A stretch of 64,000 nt of DNA from Coriobacteriaceae bacterium (GTDB taxonomy: Bacteria; Actinomycetota; Coriobacteriia; Coriobacteriales; Coriobacteriaceae), in assembly GCA_025992855.1 (NCBI GenBank), contig DAJPGB010000001.1, positions 496,001 through 560,000 of the forward strand, read 5' to 3'. The notes beneath the pieces are model-generated. The model was not told where the DNA came from, did no database searches, and saw only the letters and a program-made list of their open reading frames with translations. Of the stretch, positions 44,791 to 52,862 are shown in pieces (positions within the stretch are counted from its first letter, which is position 1; each line of letters begins with the position of its first letter). A program made the translations under genes and the position numbers.

Positions 44791-46281
44791 ATGAGCAAAT
44801 ACATCATCGGAATCGATCAGTCTACGCAGGGCACCAAGGCGCTGCTGGTGGACGAGGGCGGCCATCTGATTCATCGTGCCGACCGTGCGCACCGCCAGAT
44901 CGTCAACGAGGCTGGCTGGGTGAGCCATGATCCGGCCGAGATCGCCGCCAACGTGCTTGCCGTGGCGCGTGCCGTGGTGGAGGAGACCGGGGTCGACCCG
45001 GCCGACGTCGCCGGCATCGGCATTTCCAGCCAGCGCGAGACCACCGTTGCCTGGAACCGCACGACGGGCGAGCCGCTGTGCGACGCCGTGGTGTGGCAGT
45101 GCGCCCGCGCCCGCGAGCTGTGCGACGAGCTGGCCGCGCGCGAGGGCGTGGCCGAGCTGGTGCGCGACACGACGGGTCTAGTGCTCTCGCCCTACTACCC
45201 GGCGGGCAAGATGGCCTGGATCCTCGCGAACGTTCCCGCGGCTGCCGAGGCCGCTGCAGCGGGCGAGCTGTGCCTGGGCACCATCGATGCCTGGGTGGTC
45301 TGGACGCTCACGGGCGGCGCGGAGTTCCGCTGCGACTGGTCCAACGCCAGCCGCACGCAACTCTTTGACCTGCGCCGTGGCTGCTGGAGCGAGCCGGTGT
45401 GCGAGGCCTTTGGCGTTGACGTGGCCTGCCTGCCACAGGTGACCGATTCCGATGGCCTGTTTGGCATGACGGACCTGGGCGGCTTTTTGCCGGCACCCGT
45501 GCCCATTCACGGCGTGCTCGGCGACAGCCATGCCGCCTTGTTTGCGCAGGGCTGCCATAGCCGCGGCATGGCCAAGGCGACCTATGGCACCGGCAGCTCG
45601 GTCATGATGAACGTCGGCGACGAGTTCGTCGCCAGCTCGCACGGGCTTTCGAGCTCGCTCGCATGGCGCATGGACGGCGTGACCGAGTACGTGCTCGAGG
45701 GCAACGTGAGCTACGCCGGCGCCGTCAAGACGTGGCTGCGCGACGATCTGGAGCTCATCAATAACCCCGAGGAAGTTACCGACCTGTGCTACGCCGCCAA
45801 TCCGGCGAGCCGCGTCTACTTTGTGCCGGCGTTTACCGGTCTGGGCGCGCCGCACTGGGCGAGTGACGCCGAGGGCTGCGTCTTTGGCATGACGCGCACC
45901 ACGGGTCGCGCGGAGTTCGTGAAGGCCGCCGACGAGTCGATCGCCTATCAGATCTTTGACGTGATTGATGCGATGGTCGAGGATTCGGGCGTGGCGCTGG
46001 CCGAACTTCGTGTTGACGGCGGTCCCACGCGCGATGCGTACCTGATGCAGTTTGAGAGCGACCTGGTTGGCTCGCCCATCCGCATCGCGAGCAACGACGA
46101 GATGAGCGGCCTGGGTGCGGCCTGGGCCTGCGGCATTGCGCTGGACATGTACACGCGCGATGTCGTCGACGTCTACGGCGCCCGCGGCATCGTGGAGCCG
46201 TCGATGCCCGCCGACGAGCGAGCCAAAAAGATCGCCGGCTGGCGCCATGCTGTCGACGCGACTATCGCCTACACTGCCTAG
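44791..46281 (+). CDS. FGGY-family carbohydrate kinase (glycerol/xylulo-kinase-like)
   Basis: 496 residues from the ATG at 44791 behind AGGAGAG. Phosphate-1 motif GIDQSTQGTKALL (about 6-18), GTGSSVMMN, FTGLGAPHW and the adenosine motif VDGGPTRDAYLMQ are all present. The overall pattern is closest to glycerol-kinase-like FGGY enzymes. It is last in the sugar island, so it probably phosphorylates the ketose made by the isomerase (for example apulose to apulose 4-phosphate) before transketolase cleavage. A plain glycerol or xylulose kinase is the alternative. Confidence 0.85.
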   Translation: MSKYIIGIDQSTQGTKALLVDEGGHLIHRADRAHRQIVNEAGWVSHDPAEIAANVLAVARAVVEETGVDPADVAGIGISSQRETTVAWNRTTGEPLCDAVVWQCARARELCDELAAREGVAELVRDTTGLVLSPYYPAGKMAWILANVPAAAEAAAAGELCLGTIDAWVVWTLTGGAEFRCDWSNASRTQLFDLRRGCWSEPVCEAFGVDVACLPQVTDSDGLFGMTDLGGFLPAPVPIHGVLGDSHAALFAQGCHSRGMAKATYGTGSSVMMNVGDEFVASSHGLSSSLAWRMDGVTEYVLEGNVSYAGAVKTWLRDDLELINNPEEVTDLCYAANPASRVYFVPAFTGLGAPHWASDAEGCVFGMTRTTGRAEFVKAADESIAYQIFDVIDAMVEDSGVALAELRVDGGPTRDAYLMQFESDLVGSPIRIASNDEMSGLGAAWACGIALDMYTRDVVDVYGARGIVEPSMPADERAKKIAGWRHAVDATIAYTA

Positions 46282-46296
46282 GCGGCTGCGCGGCGC

Positions 46297-46348
46297 CCAA
46301 GGATTTTTCTGGGACGGGGATTAAAAACTCATTGATCCCCGTCCTTGG
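46297..46348 (+). terminator. Nested hairpin after the kinase gene
   Basis: GGACGGGGAT (46312-46321) pairs with ATCCCCGTCC (46335-46344). CCAAGGA/TCCTTGG add an outer stem. Likely terminator of the sugar island. Confidence 0.6.
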
Positions 46349-46360
46349 CAGCTCATTTGA

Positions 46361-46423
46361 GACGGGGCTTTTTTGACTGGTATGATTGGTGCGACCATTC
46401 CAACCAGCTAAAAGAGCCCCGTC
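46361..46423. repeat. Foldback with 20-nt arms carrying the luxS promoter region
   Basis: Arms 46361-46380 and 46404-46423 match at 17 of 20 positions (GACGGGGCT core, shared with the preceding terminator). A TTGAGA (46357-46362) / TATGAT (46381-46386) promoter-like pair with 18-nt spacing overlaps it, so expression of luxS could depend on the structure. Confidence 0.45.
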
Positions 46424-46450
46424 CTAAATTGACTATCGAGAGGATCTGCC

Positions 46451-46939
46451 ATGGAGCGTATCGCGAGTTTTTCCGTTGACCATCTGCTGCTTGAGCCCGG
46501 CGTGTATGTGAGTCGTATCGACCGCGATCCGGCGACCGGCGCCGCCGTCACCACGTTTGACCTGCGCCTGACCACGCCCAACAAGGAGCCGGTCATGAAC
46601 ACGGCCGAGTGCCACACCATCGAGCACCTGGGCGCGACGTTCCTGCGCAATCATGCCGAGTGGTCGAGCCGCATTGTCTACTTTGGCCCTATGGGCTGCC
46701 GCACGGGCTTTTATCTCGTCGTGTTTGGTGAGCTGACGAGCGAGGAGATTCTGCCGCTCGTGCGTGAGCTGTTCGAGTTTGTCGCCGACTTTGAGGGTGA
46801 TGTCCCCGGAGCCGCTCCCGAGGAGTGCGGTAACTACCTGGACCAGAACCTCCCCATGGCAAACTGGCTCGCGCGCCGCTATCTCGACCGCGACCTGGCC
46901 GATATCGACGAGAAGCACCTGCACTATCAGCGGGCGTAA
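46451..46939 (+). CDS. luxS: S-ribosylhomocysteine lyase LuxS
   Basis: 162 residues, full length for the family. The metal site is HTIEH (H55, H59) with C126 in ECGNY; GPMGCRTGFY carries the second catalytic cysteine (C83). It cleaves S-ribosylhomocysteine to homocysteine and the AI-2 precursor DPD, serving the activated methyl cycle and possibly quorum signalling. A GAGAGGA ribosome site lies upstream. It appears monocistronic. Confidence 0.97.
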   Translation: MERIASFSVDHLLLEPGVYVSRIDRDPATGAAVTTFDLRLTTPNKEPVMNTAECHTIEHLGATFLRNHAEWSSRIVYFGPMGCRTGFYLVVFGELTSEEILPLVRELFEFVADFEGDVPGAAPEECGNYLDQNLPMANWLARRYLDRDLADIDEKHLHYQRA

Positions 46940-46969
46940 GGCTGCTGACAGGAATAGCGTTTGCGCCAG

Positions 46970-47000
46970 AAGTGCTCTCGCTCTTTGTGGGGCGCTTTTT
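46970..47000 (+). terminator. Terminator of luxS
   Basis: An 8-bp stem with two G-T pairs (46970-46977 with 46990-46997) is followed by a T-run. Confidence 0.6.
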
Positions 47001-47074
47001 CATGCTGGGCGCTCAAAACGGAACGAGATAGTTCTAGAATGTTCATACTGTCACATAAACGAACAGGAGCGAGC

Positions 47075-47719
47075 ATGCATATCTACTCTGTATCAGATCC
47101 CGAGTTCAAGTCCTATGGCAACGTTTGGGATGACGTTCCGTCCGAGCTCACGTTGCCCGTGCTCGAGGCGCTCTCTGCCACGCCCATTCCCGCGGGCAGC
47201 AAGTACGTAGCAAGTGCGCCGGAGCTCGAGGGCGTCAAGGATGCCGACAAGCTTGGCTTTCTCATGTTTGGTGGCCGTCCCTTCCAGCTCGGCTGGTGCA
47301 ACGGCCACAATACACGACTCAACTGCCTGGAATATCACCGCGCCAGCGAGTTTAACCTGGGCGCCCGCGACTTTATCCTGCTCGTGGCACATCGCTGGGA
47401 GATCGAGGACGGCAAGCTCGATACTGCGTGCGTCAAGGCGTTCCGCGTGCCGGCGGGTACGGTTGTCGAGGTCTTCAACACCACGCTTCACTACACGCCG
47501 TGCATGGTCGATGACGGTGGCTTCCAGGTGATGGTGGCGCTGCCCGCTGGCACCAATGGTCCGCGCCCCGAGGCTGCGGCCGATATGCCCGCGGCTGGCG
47601 ACAGCTACTGCTACTGGAAGGCCGACAAGTGGGTTCTCTGCCACGCCGATAGCCCCAAGGCTGCCGAGGGCGGCTACGTAGGCCTCATCGGCAAGAACCT
47701 CGACATCGCCGTGGACTAG
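47075..47719 (+). CDS. DUF4867-family protein
   Basis: 214 residues from the ATG at 47075 with AGGAG upstream. It matches the DUF4867 pattern as I remember it (a cupin-like sugar-locus protein): LGWCNGHNTRLNCLEYHR (about 80-97), LLVAHRWEI, VEVFNTTLHYTPC and the C-terminal GLIGKNLDI. DUF4867 genes often sit near PTS and sugar-phosphate genes, as here, but no activity is established. Its last 18 codons are duplicated at 49084-49141 beyond the AAA ATPase gene. Confidence 0.7.
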   Translation: MHIYSVSDPEFKSYGNVWDDVPSELTLPVLEALSATPIPAGSKYVASAPELEGVKDADKLGFLMFGGRPFQLGWCNGHNTRLNCLEYHRASEFNLGARDFILLVAHRWEIEDGKLDTACVKAFRVPAGTVVEVFNTTLHYTPCMVDDGGFQVMVALPAGTNGPRPEAAADMPAAGDSYCYWKADKWVLCHADSPKAAEGGYVGLIGKNLDIAVD

Positions 47720-47912
47720 AATCTCCCGTCTCAATCTGTAACATCTGGCGGGCTAAATCGTCTCTACCTGTTACAGATTTAGACAAACTGCAGGGGAAAG
47801 ACCGAACAATCTCAATCTGTAACACCACGCCCGATTTTGGCGGCCCAACTGTTACAGATCGAGACAAACCGGGCCCAATCCACCACAAAGGTGCCTGTTC
47901 CCATTGTGGTGG
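47666..47912. repeat. Direct repeat, copy A (3' end of DUF4867 gene plus palindromes)
   Basis: It contains the final 18 codons of DUF4867 and two palindromes built on CTC(A/G)ATCTGTAACA (47729-47744 with 47769-47784; 47811-47824 with 47850-47865). A CCACCACAA/TTGTGGTGG hairpin (47880-47912) closes it. Copy B at 49086-49254 repeats this with one palindrome missing. Confidence 0.8.
47880..47912 (-). terminator. Hairpin downstream of the AAA ATPase gene
   Basis: CCACCACAA pairs with TTGTGGTGG just past the minus-strand stop. GGTGCCTGTTCCC forms the loop. The same hairpin recurs at 49220-49254. Confidence 0.4.
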
Positions 47913-47916
47913 CTGC

Positions 47917-49023
47917 CTAGAGTTGGCTGCGCAGGTAGTCAGCCATATATGGTACGGCGAAACGCACGTAACCGCGGCGCGCCTGTTCGATTACGCCGGC
48001 GTCGATGAGGCGCCGGCGATACTTTTGTGCGTAGTCCGGTGTGACTGACATGCGCTTCGCAACATCAGAAATGCGAGACACGGCGGCTTCGTCATCAGTC
48101 ATTGCAGCGAGAAACGCAACATCTTGGTCCGATAGCGCGGCGAGTGTCGTTTCGCACACATCGTTTTCGAAATCGGCCTTTGACGCTTCGATTGCTCCGT
48201 CGACTTGCTCTGGCGTTACGTGTTCTCCTGCCTGGCAACGATTGGCGATGTTGTAGCCGATGAGCTGCAGCATGTAGGGCGAGCCCTGAGTTGCGCGAGC
48301 AGCGTCCAGCCGAAGATTGCCTGGAATATCAAGGTCGAGCTCTTCGAAAGCTCGCTGATAGTAGGCATCCACATCTCCAACTGAAAGCGGTTCGAGCGTG
48401 ACCTTGCGTGCGCGGTTGAGAAATGTTAGTACGCGGTCGTTGAGTGTCGCGGAGACTGCTCCCGGGAGGCCCGCCATGACGAGCGCGACGTTGAGCCCCT
48501 CGCCGACCAGCTCTTGATAGGCGGTGACGAGCTGTCTGATCTCGGGCGAATTGGCCTGGAGCTCATCGATGAGGATGAGGATGCCGTGTCCCTGCTCGGT
48601 CAGCTTGCGCGCCAGCTGCGTGAGCTTGAACTGGAAGCTTTTGGTTTCCTGCACATCGCGCGTGAACTCAAGGCCGGCTGAGAAGCCGAAGACGCTCAGG
48701 CTGCCGCCCGCAAGTTTGGGGAGACGATGCTTGTTGGCGTAGGGCTCGCCCGCTTCCTGGATTTTCTCAACAATGCGCTCGAGCATATCCTCGGAGGCTA
48801 CGGTGGGCGTGGCGACAACAAAGCCGAGCTTGCGTGCGCGATCGGCAAGTTCCCACAGCAGAACCGTTTTGCCGCTGCCTCGCTGGCCGAGCATGAGCAT
48901 AGCCCGGTCTCGATTGCCCGGCTCCTGCTCAAGGCCGGAGATGAATGTCGAAATCACGCTCCCGCGCCCCACCAGATAGGACGGGCGATTTCCAAATGAG
49001 GGGGAGAAGATGGTTTCAGTCAT
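47917..49023 (-). CDS. AAA ATPase with C-terminal winged helix (accessory)
   Basis: 368 residues. Walker A GQRGSGKT (46-53), Walker B LILIDEL (about 148-154), an arginine-rich sensor region, then a C-terminal winged-helix domain (about 295-368). The fold is like Orc1/Cdc6-type and other AAA_22-type ATPases. AAAGGAGA precedes the ATG within a long purine tract of AGGAAAAAA repeats (49025-49075, minus strand). Codon use is less GC3-biased than its neighbours, and it is bracketed by a direct repeat, so it looks like a mobile single-gene insertion. Function unknown. Confidence 0.75.
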   Translation of the reverse strand: MTETIFSPSFGNRPSYLVGRGSVISTFISGLEQEPGNRDRAMLMLGQRGSGKTVLLWELADRARKLGFVVATPTVASEDMLERIVEKIQEAGEPYANKHRLPKLAGGSLSVFGFSAGLEFTRDVQETKSFQFKLTQLARKLTEQGHGILILIDELQANSPEIRQLVTAYQELVGEGLNVALVMAGLPGAVSATLNDRVLTFLNRARKVTLEPLSVGDVDAYYQRAFEELDLDIPGNLRLDAARATQGSPYMLQLIGYNIANRCQAGEHVTPEQVDGAIEASKADFENDVCETTLAALSDQDVAFLAAMTDDEAAVSRISDVAKRMSVTPDYAQKYRRRLIDAGVIEQARRGYVRFAVPYMADYLRSQL

Positions 49024-49083
49024 GAGTCTCCTTTCCTTTTTTTCCTATTTTTTCCTTTTTTCCCTATTCAGTCAAATATCCCG

Positions 49084-49141
49084 CCGGCGAAGGCGGCTAC
49101 GTAGGCCTCATCGGCAAGAACCTCGACATCGCCTGCGACTA
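49084..49141 (+). pseudogene. Duplicated 3' fragment of the DUF4867 gene
   Basis: The fragment encodes GEGGYVGLIGKNLDIACD and a TAG stop, nearly identical to the end of the intact gene at 47663-47719. No start or upstream coding part remains. Confidence 0.75.
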
Positions 49142-49254
49142 GAATCTTCTGTCTCGATCTGTAACATCTAGCGGGCCAAATCGTTTCTACCTGTTACAGA
49201 TCGAGACAAACCGCCCCAAACCACCACAAAGGTGCCTGTCCCCTTTGTGGTGGT
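49086..49254. repeat. Direct repeat, copy B
   Basis: It matches copy A (47666-47912) through the gene end, then a palindrome GTCTCGATCTGTAACA (49151-49166) with TGTTACAGATCGAGAC (49192-49207), and the CCACCACAAA/TTTGTGGTGG hairpin (49220-49254). About 80 bp of copy A, one palindrome, is absent, consistent with recombination between the palindrome arms. Confidence 0.75.
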
Positions 49255-49330
49255 TGGGGCAGGCAGGTATCAAAAAGTGTCAGGTGGGGTGGCTGCCGGG
49301 CGCCTGCACGCGAAAAGAAGTGTCGACCCG

Positions 49331-49388
49331 CGCTGTTGTCGTTGAGTGGTACCCCGTTTGCAGAGATACTGAGCCTATGACAACAGCG
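49331..49388 (+). promoter_or_regulatory. GH1 promoter flanked by a 10-bp inverted repeat
   Basis: CGCTGTTGTC (49331-49340) and GACAACAGCG (49379-49388) are exact reverse complements. Between them TTGAGT (49342-49347) and GATACT (49365-49370) have 17-nt spacing. The repeat brackets the promoter, which suggests a bipartite operator. Confidence 0.55.
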
Positions 49389-49405
49389 TGCGAAAGGATT
49401 GATGC

Positions 49406-50836
49406 ATGGCTTTCCGTAATGACTTCCTGTGGGGCGGCGCGACGGCTGCCAACCAGTGCGAGGGCGCCTACAACGTGGACGGCCGCGGCCTTGCCAACGT
49501 GGACGTGGCTCCGCACGGCCCCGAGCGCTATGCGGTGGTCTCCGGCCAGCGCAAGATGCTCGACTTCGAGGACGGCTATTACTATCCCGCGCAGACCGGC
49601 ATCGATTTCTATCACCATTACAAGGAGGACATCGCCCTCTTTGCCGAGATGGGCTTTAAGACCTTCCGCATGAGCCTGGCGTGGACCCGCATTTTCTCCA
49701 ACGGCGACGAGACCGAGCCCAACGAGGCTGGCCTGGCCTTCTATGAGGACGTATTCCGCGAGTGCCAGGTGCACGGCATCGAGCCGCTCGTGACCATCAC
49801 GCACTTCGACTGCCCGATTCACCTCATCAAGGAGTACGGCGGCTGGCGCAACCGCAAGCTTATCGACTTCTACAAGAATCTCGCGACCACGATCTTCACC
49901 CGCTACAAGGGCTTGGTGAAGTACTGGCTTACCTTCAACGAGATCAATATGATTCTGCACCTGCCGTTCATGGGTGCCGGTCTGGTCTTTGAGGAGGGCG
50001 AGAACAAGGAGACCGTCGAGTACCTGGCCGCCCACAACGAGCTCGTCGCCAGCGCTTGGGCAACCAAGATCGCTCACGAGATCGATCCTGAGGTCAAGAT
50101 CGGCTGTATGCTCGCCGCAGGTAGCTACTACCCCTACAGCTGCCGTCCGGGCGACGTGCGCCAGGCGCAGCTCGACAACCAGGACAATTACTTCTTCGTC
50201 GACGTCCAGAGCCGCGGCTACTACCCGGCCTATGCCGTCAAGAAGCTCGAGCGTCTGGGCATCGATGTGGGCATGACGGACGAGGACCGCGAGGTCCTGG
50301 CCGCCAACACCGTCGACTTCATCAGCTTTAGCTACTACAGCACCCGCTGCTCTGCCGGTGCCGATAACCCCGATGTCGAGCGCACCCAGGGCAACGCCTT
50401 CGCCGGCGCCAAGAACCCCTACCTGCAGGAGAGCCAGTGGGGCTGGGCCATCGATCCGCTGGGCTTCCGCATCACCCTTAACGACCTGTACGACCGTTAT
50501 CAGAAGCCGCTGTTTGTGGTCGAGAACGGTCTGGGCGCCAAGGATGTTGTCGAGGAGGATGGCTCCATCAACGACGATTACCGTATCGACTTCCTGCGCC
50601 AGCATATTGCCGCGATACGCGATGCGGTGACCGAGGACGGCGTTGACCTGCTGGGCTACACCACCTGGGGCCCGATCGACCTGGTGTCTGCCGGCACGGG
50701 CGAGATGTCCAAGCGCTACGGCTTTATCTATGTGGACCGCGATGATGCGGGCAACGGCACCCTCAAGCGCTCCAAAAAGAAGAGCTTCGACTGGTACAAG
50801 CACGTCATCGAGACGAATGGTGAGGACCTGTCCTAA
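49406..50836 (+). CDS. GH1 6-phospho-beta-glucosidase
   Basis: 476 residues, full length for GH1. The acid/base is E179 in TFNEIN and the nucleophile E373 in VVENG. The N-terminal FLWGGATAANQCEGAY is typical. The C-terminal SKKKSFDWYK fits the phosphate-binding Ser/Lys/Tyr set of 6-phospho-beta-glycosidases. It is cytosolic and hydrolyses PTS-imported phosphorylated beta-glucosides. No PTS gene is adjacent, so the lactose-type PTS at 39180-41164 may supply its substrate. Confidence 0.9.
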   Translation: MAFRNDFLWGGATAANQCEGAYNVDGRGLANVDVAPHGPERYAVVSGQRKMLDFEDGYYYPAQTGIDFYHHYKEDIALFAEMGFKTFRMSLAWTRIFSNGDETEPNEAGLAFYEDVFRECQVHGIEPLVTITHFDCPIHLIKEYGGWRNRKLIDFYKNLATTIFTRYKGLVKYWLTFNEINMILHLPFMGAGLVFEEGENKETVEYLAAHNELVASAWATKIAHEIDPEVKIGCMLAAGSYYPYSCRPGDVRQAQLDNQDNYFFVDVQSRGYYPAYAVKKLERLGIDVGMTDEDREVLAANTVDFISFSYYSTRCSAGADNPDVERTQGNAFAGAKNPYLQESQWGWAIDPLGFRITLNDLYDRYQKPLFVVENGLGAKDVVEEDGSINDDYRIDFLRQHIAAIRDAVTEDGVDLLGYTTWGPIDLVSAGTGEMSKRYGFIYVDRDDAGNGTLKRSKKKSFDWYKHVIETNGEDLS

Positions 50837-50876
50837 GGAAGCTGAGACACTCGACTTCAGAGTCTCCTAACCAAGG

Positions 50877-50910
50877 CGCCCGGCGAGCAGTTTGTGCTCG
50901 TCGGGCGTTC
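50877..50910 (+). terminator. Terminator of the GH1 gene
   Basis: A 13-bp stem with one G-T pair (50877-50889 with 50895-50907) and a 5-nt loop is followed by TTC. Confidence 0.6.
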
Positions 50911-50978
50911 TGCCGTCTGTGGATTTTGGGACATGCGGCCCGTTTTTTGAGCCTGCCTGTCGGTACGCTAAAAGCACT

Positions 50979-52862
50979 ATGGGTACCCGTGAGCGACATA
51001 TCGGCCATGCGGTCGCCCGATCCGCGCCGGTGGCGGATCCCAGGGGCGGCAGGCTCTTCGCCATGCCGCGATTCCTCGTTGGCATAACGCACCTGGTGTA
51101 CCGTCGCCGCGCCTTCGTCATTGCCGGCGTCATAACCGCACTGTTTCTTCTGCTATTGGCGGTCTTGCCGGCGTTATTCGCTTCCGATCCCAAGCTCTCC
51201 AACACCGTGCCCATCTATAACGAGGTGTCCAAAGAAGTCGTGGACGGGCTTATCCATTCGAGCTCGATTTCGCTGCTCCTCGCTGCCGTCGCGTTCTCAA
51301 TCTGGGGTGTGCTGGTCTATCTGCGCTGTCTGGATTACGTCTTGCGCCGGCGCCTCGTTGCCGTTGCCACCATCAGCGCCTTGTGGATGATCGAGGTCAT
51401 CCTCAAGTACAAGTCGTTCACGCCGTTCTATGCCACCGTGCTGTGGTACCTGTACTACGTGCCCATGACGCTCATTCCGCTCCTCTACCAGCTGTGCGGC
51501 CTGCGCCTTGCAGGGTTGGAGCAACATCGTGCGGGTCGCCGCTACCGCACAGCCCTGTGGATCGCGGCCATCCTGCTCATTGGGTTTGTGCTTACCAACG
51601 ATTTTCACCAACAGGTCTTTCATTTCGATCGCTCGAGTGAAACCTGGAGTAACGATTACACGTACGGCTGGGGCTATTTTGCCGTTCTGATATGGACGGC
51701 CTTTAACTTTGTCGCCTTTTTCATTTTGGTGGGTCGGTCATCGTCCTTCCGTATCCAACGTTTTTCGGGCACGGCGGCACTCGTGCTGCTGGGCGGCGCG
51801 TTCTTTGCCATTTCGTACGCCCTGCGCGTGCCTTGGGCATGGAAGCTCAACTTTTCGCTCGTCTATTGCGTGCTGTGCGTGGTGACGCTCGAGATTTGCC
51901 TCGATTGCGGCGTCATTCCGTCGTACCACGGCATTGCCAACATTTTCGACACCCTGCCGCTCGATCTTAAAGTTATAACGCGCGACCTGCAGGAAGTCTA
52001 TGCCACGCCGGTATCAAAGCCGATTCCGGCGGGTGTGCGCGAAGAGCTGCGCGCTCAGGAGCACGGGCATGCCCACGCCTTTACCGTGGCGTCCGATCCC
52101 GATGTGATGTACCGCGCCTTCCCACTGCTAGGCGGATCGGCATTGCTCGCCCAAGACGTATCGGAGCTCAACGAGCTCAATCGCGAGCTGGCGTACCGGC
52201 GCATGGAATTGCAGCGCCAAAACGAGCTACTTACGGCCGACTACGATCTTAAGACGCATCTTGCCGACCAGGAGGCCGAGGCCTTGCTGGTCAAAGATGT
52301 CGACCAGGCGCTTGCCCGCGCGCTCGATGAGATGTATGGGCTGCTGGGCTCGCTGCCGCCGTTAACCGATGAGGCATCCTCGCATGAGCGCTATCGCATG
52401 CTGCAATGTGCCAAGATGCTCGTCGCCTATTGCAAACGCAAGGGCTCGCTCACGTTGGCGCAGCATGGGGAAAGCGGATTTGACCGCGATCGCATCCAAC
52501 TCATTGCCAACGAGCTGGCAAGTGACTTGCGCACCATCGATGTCGACTGCGCTTCGATCATCGCCATACAGCGTCCGATGCATGCCAGTGCGGTAGGCGC
52601 GCTGTACGACTGCGTGTATGACTTTGCGTTTTTCGCCTACACCACCGATCATCCGGCACTCATGCACCATCTGAGCGAACACGATTCGTGCAGCGTGGAG
52701 CTGCGTGCCACACTCTTTTCCAACGACGAGGAAGACTTGTCGCAGACGCCCGCCGCGCACGAGCTCGAGGTTGCACTGCAGGGGCGTAACGTGGCGTATC
52801 GTCTTGAGGGCGAGGCCGGTCAGCTGCGTATGATCGTGCTGATGCCGCGGGCGGGTGAGTGA
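50979..52862 (+). CDS. Membrane sensor-like protein with degenerate kinase-type C-terminus
   Basis: 627 residues if started at ATG 50979; ATG 51063 is equally possible, with a weak GGCAGG upstream. About seven helices (residues 40-310) are followed by a linker, a coiled coil (about 390-450) and a C-terminal domain. That domain aligns loosely in layout with the histidine kinase encoded next, but I see no phosphoaccepting His box, N-box or glycine boxes. The stop overlaps the kinase start (TGATG). It probably senses a signal and modulates the kinase. Confidence 0.6.
   Translation: MGTRERHIGHAVARSAPVADPRGGRLFAMPRFLVGITHLVYRRRAFVIAGVITALFLLLLAVLPALFASDPKLSNTVPIYNEVSKEVVDGLIHSSSISLLLAAVAFSIWGVLVYLRCLDYVLRRRLVAVATISALWMIEVILKYKSFTPFYATVLWYLYYVPMTLIPLLYQLCGLRLAGLEQHRAGRRYRTALWIAAILLIGFVLTNDFHQQVFHFDRSSETWSNDYTYGWGYFAVLIWTAFNFVAFFILVGRSSSFRIQRFSGTAALVLLGGAFFAISYALRVPWAWKLNFSLVYCVLCVVTLEICLDCGVIPSYHGIANIFDTLPLDLKVITRDLQEVYATPVSKPIPAGVREELRAQEHGHAHAFTVASDPDVMYRAFPLLGGSALLAQDVSELNELNRELAYRRMELQRQNELLTADYDLKTHLADQEAEALLVKDVDQALARALDEMYGLLGSLPPLTDEASSHERYRMLQCAKMLVAYCKRKGSLTLAQHGESGFDRDRIQLIANELASDLRTIDVDCASIIAIQRPMHASAVGALYDCVYDFAFFAYTTDHPALMHHLSEHDSCSVELRATLFSNDEEDLSQTPAAHELEVALQGRNVAYRLEGEAGQLRMIVLMPRAGE

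Noticed and set aside
47917..49023. AAA ATPase as an IS element transposition protein
   Set aside because: No transposase, terminal inverted repeats of IS type or short target duplication were found; only the long direct repeat is supported.
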